54,757 nt of DNA from an uncultured Allomuricauda sp. (lineage in GTDB: Bacteria; Bacteroidota; Bacteroidia; Flavobacteriales; Flavobacteriaceae). Positions 54,212 to 54,757 of this stretch are shown here, piece after piece. The notes beneath the pieces are model-generated. The model ran no database searches. It was not told the origin of the DNA and saw only the letters and a program-made list of their open reading frames with translations. The stretch is from positions 1 to 54,757 of the forward strand of contig CALBPG010000123.1 in assembly GCA_937899065.1 (NCBI GenBank), written 5' to 3'. Within the stretch, counting starts at the first letter, position 1. Each line of letters begins with the position of its first letter. The position numbers and the translations under genes were made by a program.

Positions 54212-54529
54212 TTACGATTGCTTCATTTCGTCCGCAAAGGTAACAGAATGTTTCGTTACGCTCCACGCTTCTGGTCTTTCTGAAAACAAAACCTTGGTAT
54301 CGGCCCATACCGTTTTGAAAAATGACGAATTCCTATAGGCTTCCAAGTATGTGTCAGATAGCCAATGGCTGTAGGTGAAAAAAATGTTGGAGTGGGTTTT
54401 GTCTTGATACAGTTCTACGAATTGACACCCTTCAAAAGCAACGATGCCATTCCGAGATTTTTCGAAAAGCTCTAAGAAATCGAGAATCTTATCCTCCTGA
54501 AAAGTAAGTTTGACGATTCGTATGAGCAT
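54212..54529 (-). CDS. Small antibiotic-biosynthesis-monooxygenase-like protein
   Basis: A 105-residue single-domain protein of the ABM dimeric alpha/beta-barrel type: MLIRIVKLTFQEDKIL, then GCQFVELYQDKTHSNIFFTYSHW and YRNSSFFKTVW. I start it at the ATG at 54529, not the preceding GTG. The ATG overlaps the TGA of the upstream gene (TGATG-like junction), so translation is coupled. Family members include quinol monooxygenases and LsrG-like enzymes; the substrate cannot be stated. Confidence 0.75.
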   Translation of the reverse strand: MLIRIVKLTFQEDKILDFLELFEKSRNGIVAFEGCQFVELYQDKTHSNIFFTYSHWLSDTYLEAYRNSSFFKTVWADTKVLFSERPEAWSVTKHSVTFADEMKQS

Positions 54530-54757
54530 CACAAAAAGTTTATGGTTACTACGTCGCGATAATTTAATCCCAATAAGGTAGAGGCACCTCCCACGCTGCT
54601 CAAGTCACTTTTGTAAATGGCCAATTCCAAAAAACCACTCGAATTGAAGAGGGCAAGCGCATCTCCAGCACCCTTTCGCTGGTTTCTGGGCAGTTCGTAG
54701 TTAATGATGCCATTGTAGGTGTTTTGAATGGTCTTGATTTTGGAAGTTCGCGCTTCA
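54529..54757 (-). CDS. SAM hydroxide adenosyltransferase (DUF62) family, C-terminal part
   Basis: Only the last 75 or so codons are in the window; the gene continues past the right edge. The visible end reads YNGIINYELPRNQRKG, GDALALFNSSGFLELAIY and LGLNYRDVVTINFL, which is the beta-barrel C-terminal domain of the S-adenosyl-L-methionine hydrolase/halogenase family, where N-S-S-G-x-L-E contacts the adenine. Most chromosomal members hydrolyse SAM to adenosine and methionine. The TGA overlaps the next ATG. Confidence 0.75.
   Translation of the reverse strand, partial: EARTSKIKTIQNTYNGIINYELPRNQRKGAGDALALFNSSGFLELAIYKSDLSSVGGASTLLGLNYRDVVTINFL

Noticed and set aside
1-54757. Mobile elements, prophage, CRISPR arrays or RNA genes as an explanation for the accessory content.
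   Set aside because: No transposase, integrase, direct-repeat/spacer array, tRNA or rRNA sequence was recognised on either strand; the only clear long direct repeat is the coding duplication at 45899-47592.

Overview
The window looks like a chromosomal segment of a marine-type gliding member of the Flavobacteriaceae (Bacteroidota). The evidence is: gldF/gldG gliding genes, three very large secreted proteins ending in type IX secretion (T9SS) sorting domains, a lipoprotein with an acidic surface-export-like signal, moderate-to-low GC, and several promoters of the Bacteroidota TTG-N17..20-TAnnTTTG type. No tRNA, rRNA, CRISPR array, transposase or integrase was seen.

Layout. (1) 1-1127: 5' part of a secreted sugar dehydrogenase (minus strand). 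(2) 1335-18447, all minus strand: a Wzx/Wzy-type surface polysaccharide operon beginning with gmd and fcl (GDP-L-fucose). It continues with a flippase, a GT-D-like protein, two left-handed beta-helix acyltransferases, several glycosyltransferases, a Wzy-like polymerase and an integral membrane O-acyltransferase. A separately promoted NodU/CmcH carbamoyltransferase follows. (3) 18586-21607: a parallel beta-helix lipoprotein and a divergent NodB-type deacetylase. (4) 21608-30319: a 2024-residue T9SS type B protein with a four-fold module, then ugd and a UDP-glucuronate 4-epimerase-like gene. (5) 30404-47947: two giant galactose-oxidase-like proteins bracket the assembly and export machinery (WcaJ-like initiating transferase, a degenerate CapD/FlaA1 homologue, Wza-like exporter, Wzc-like tyrosine kinase). 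(6) 47954-54757: a CpsB/YwqE-type phosphatase, then housekeeping genes (mnmE, DUF4870, dnaN, gldG, gldF, a monooxygenase-like gene, and the end of a SAM hydroxide adenosyltransferase gene).

How it works together (inference): WcaJ-like priming, glycosyltransferases using GDP-fucose and UDP-uronic acids, and acetyl/carbamoyl decoration would build a lipid-linked repeat. Wzx, Wzy, Wzc and Wza would flip, polymerise and export it, with the CpsB phosphatase resetting Wzc. Two T9SS-exported copper-radical oxidases with every Cys-Tyr cofactor residue in place could oxidise galactose-type or other primary alcohols of that polymer outside the cell. This pairing is the best candidate here for an undescribed system.

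Most notable anomalies: two conserved polysaccharide genes (the carbamoyltransferase and the Wza-like exporter) are each broken by a single in-frame TAG in an otherwise open frame. The CapD homologue has lost its catalytic Asp-Lys pair. The second oxidase carries a perfect, GC-rich 812-bp tandem duplication and an unusual signal peptide.
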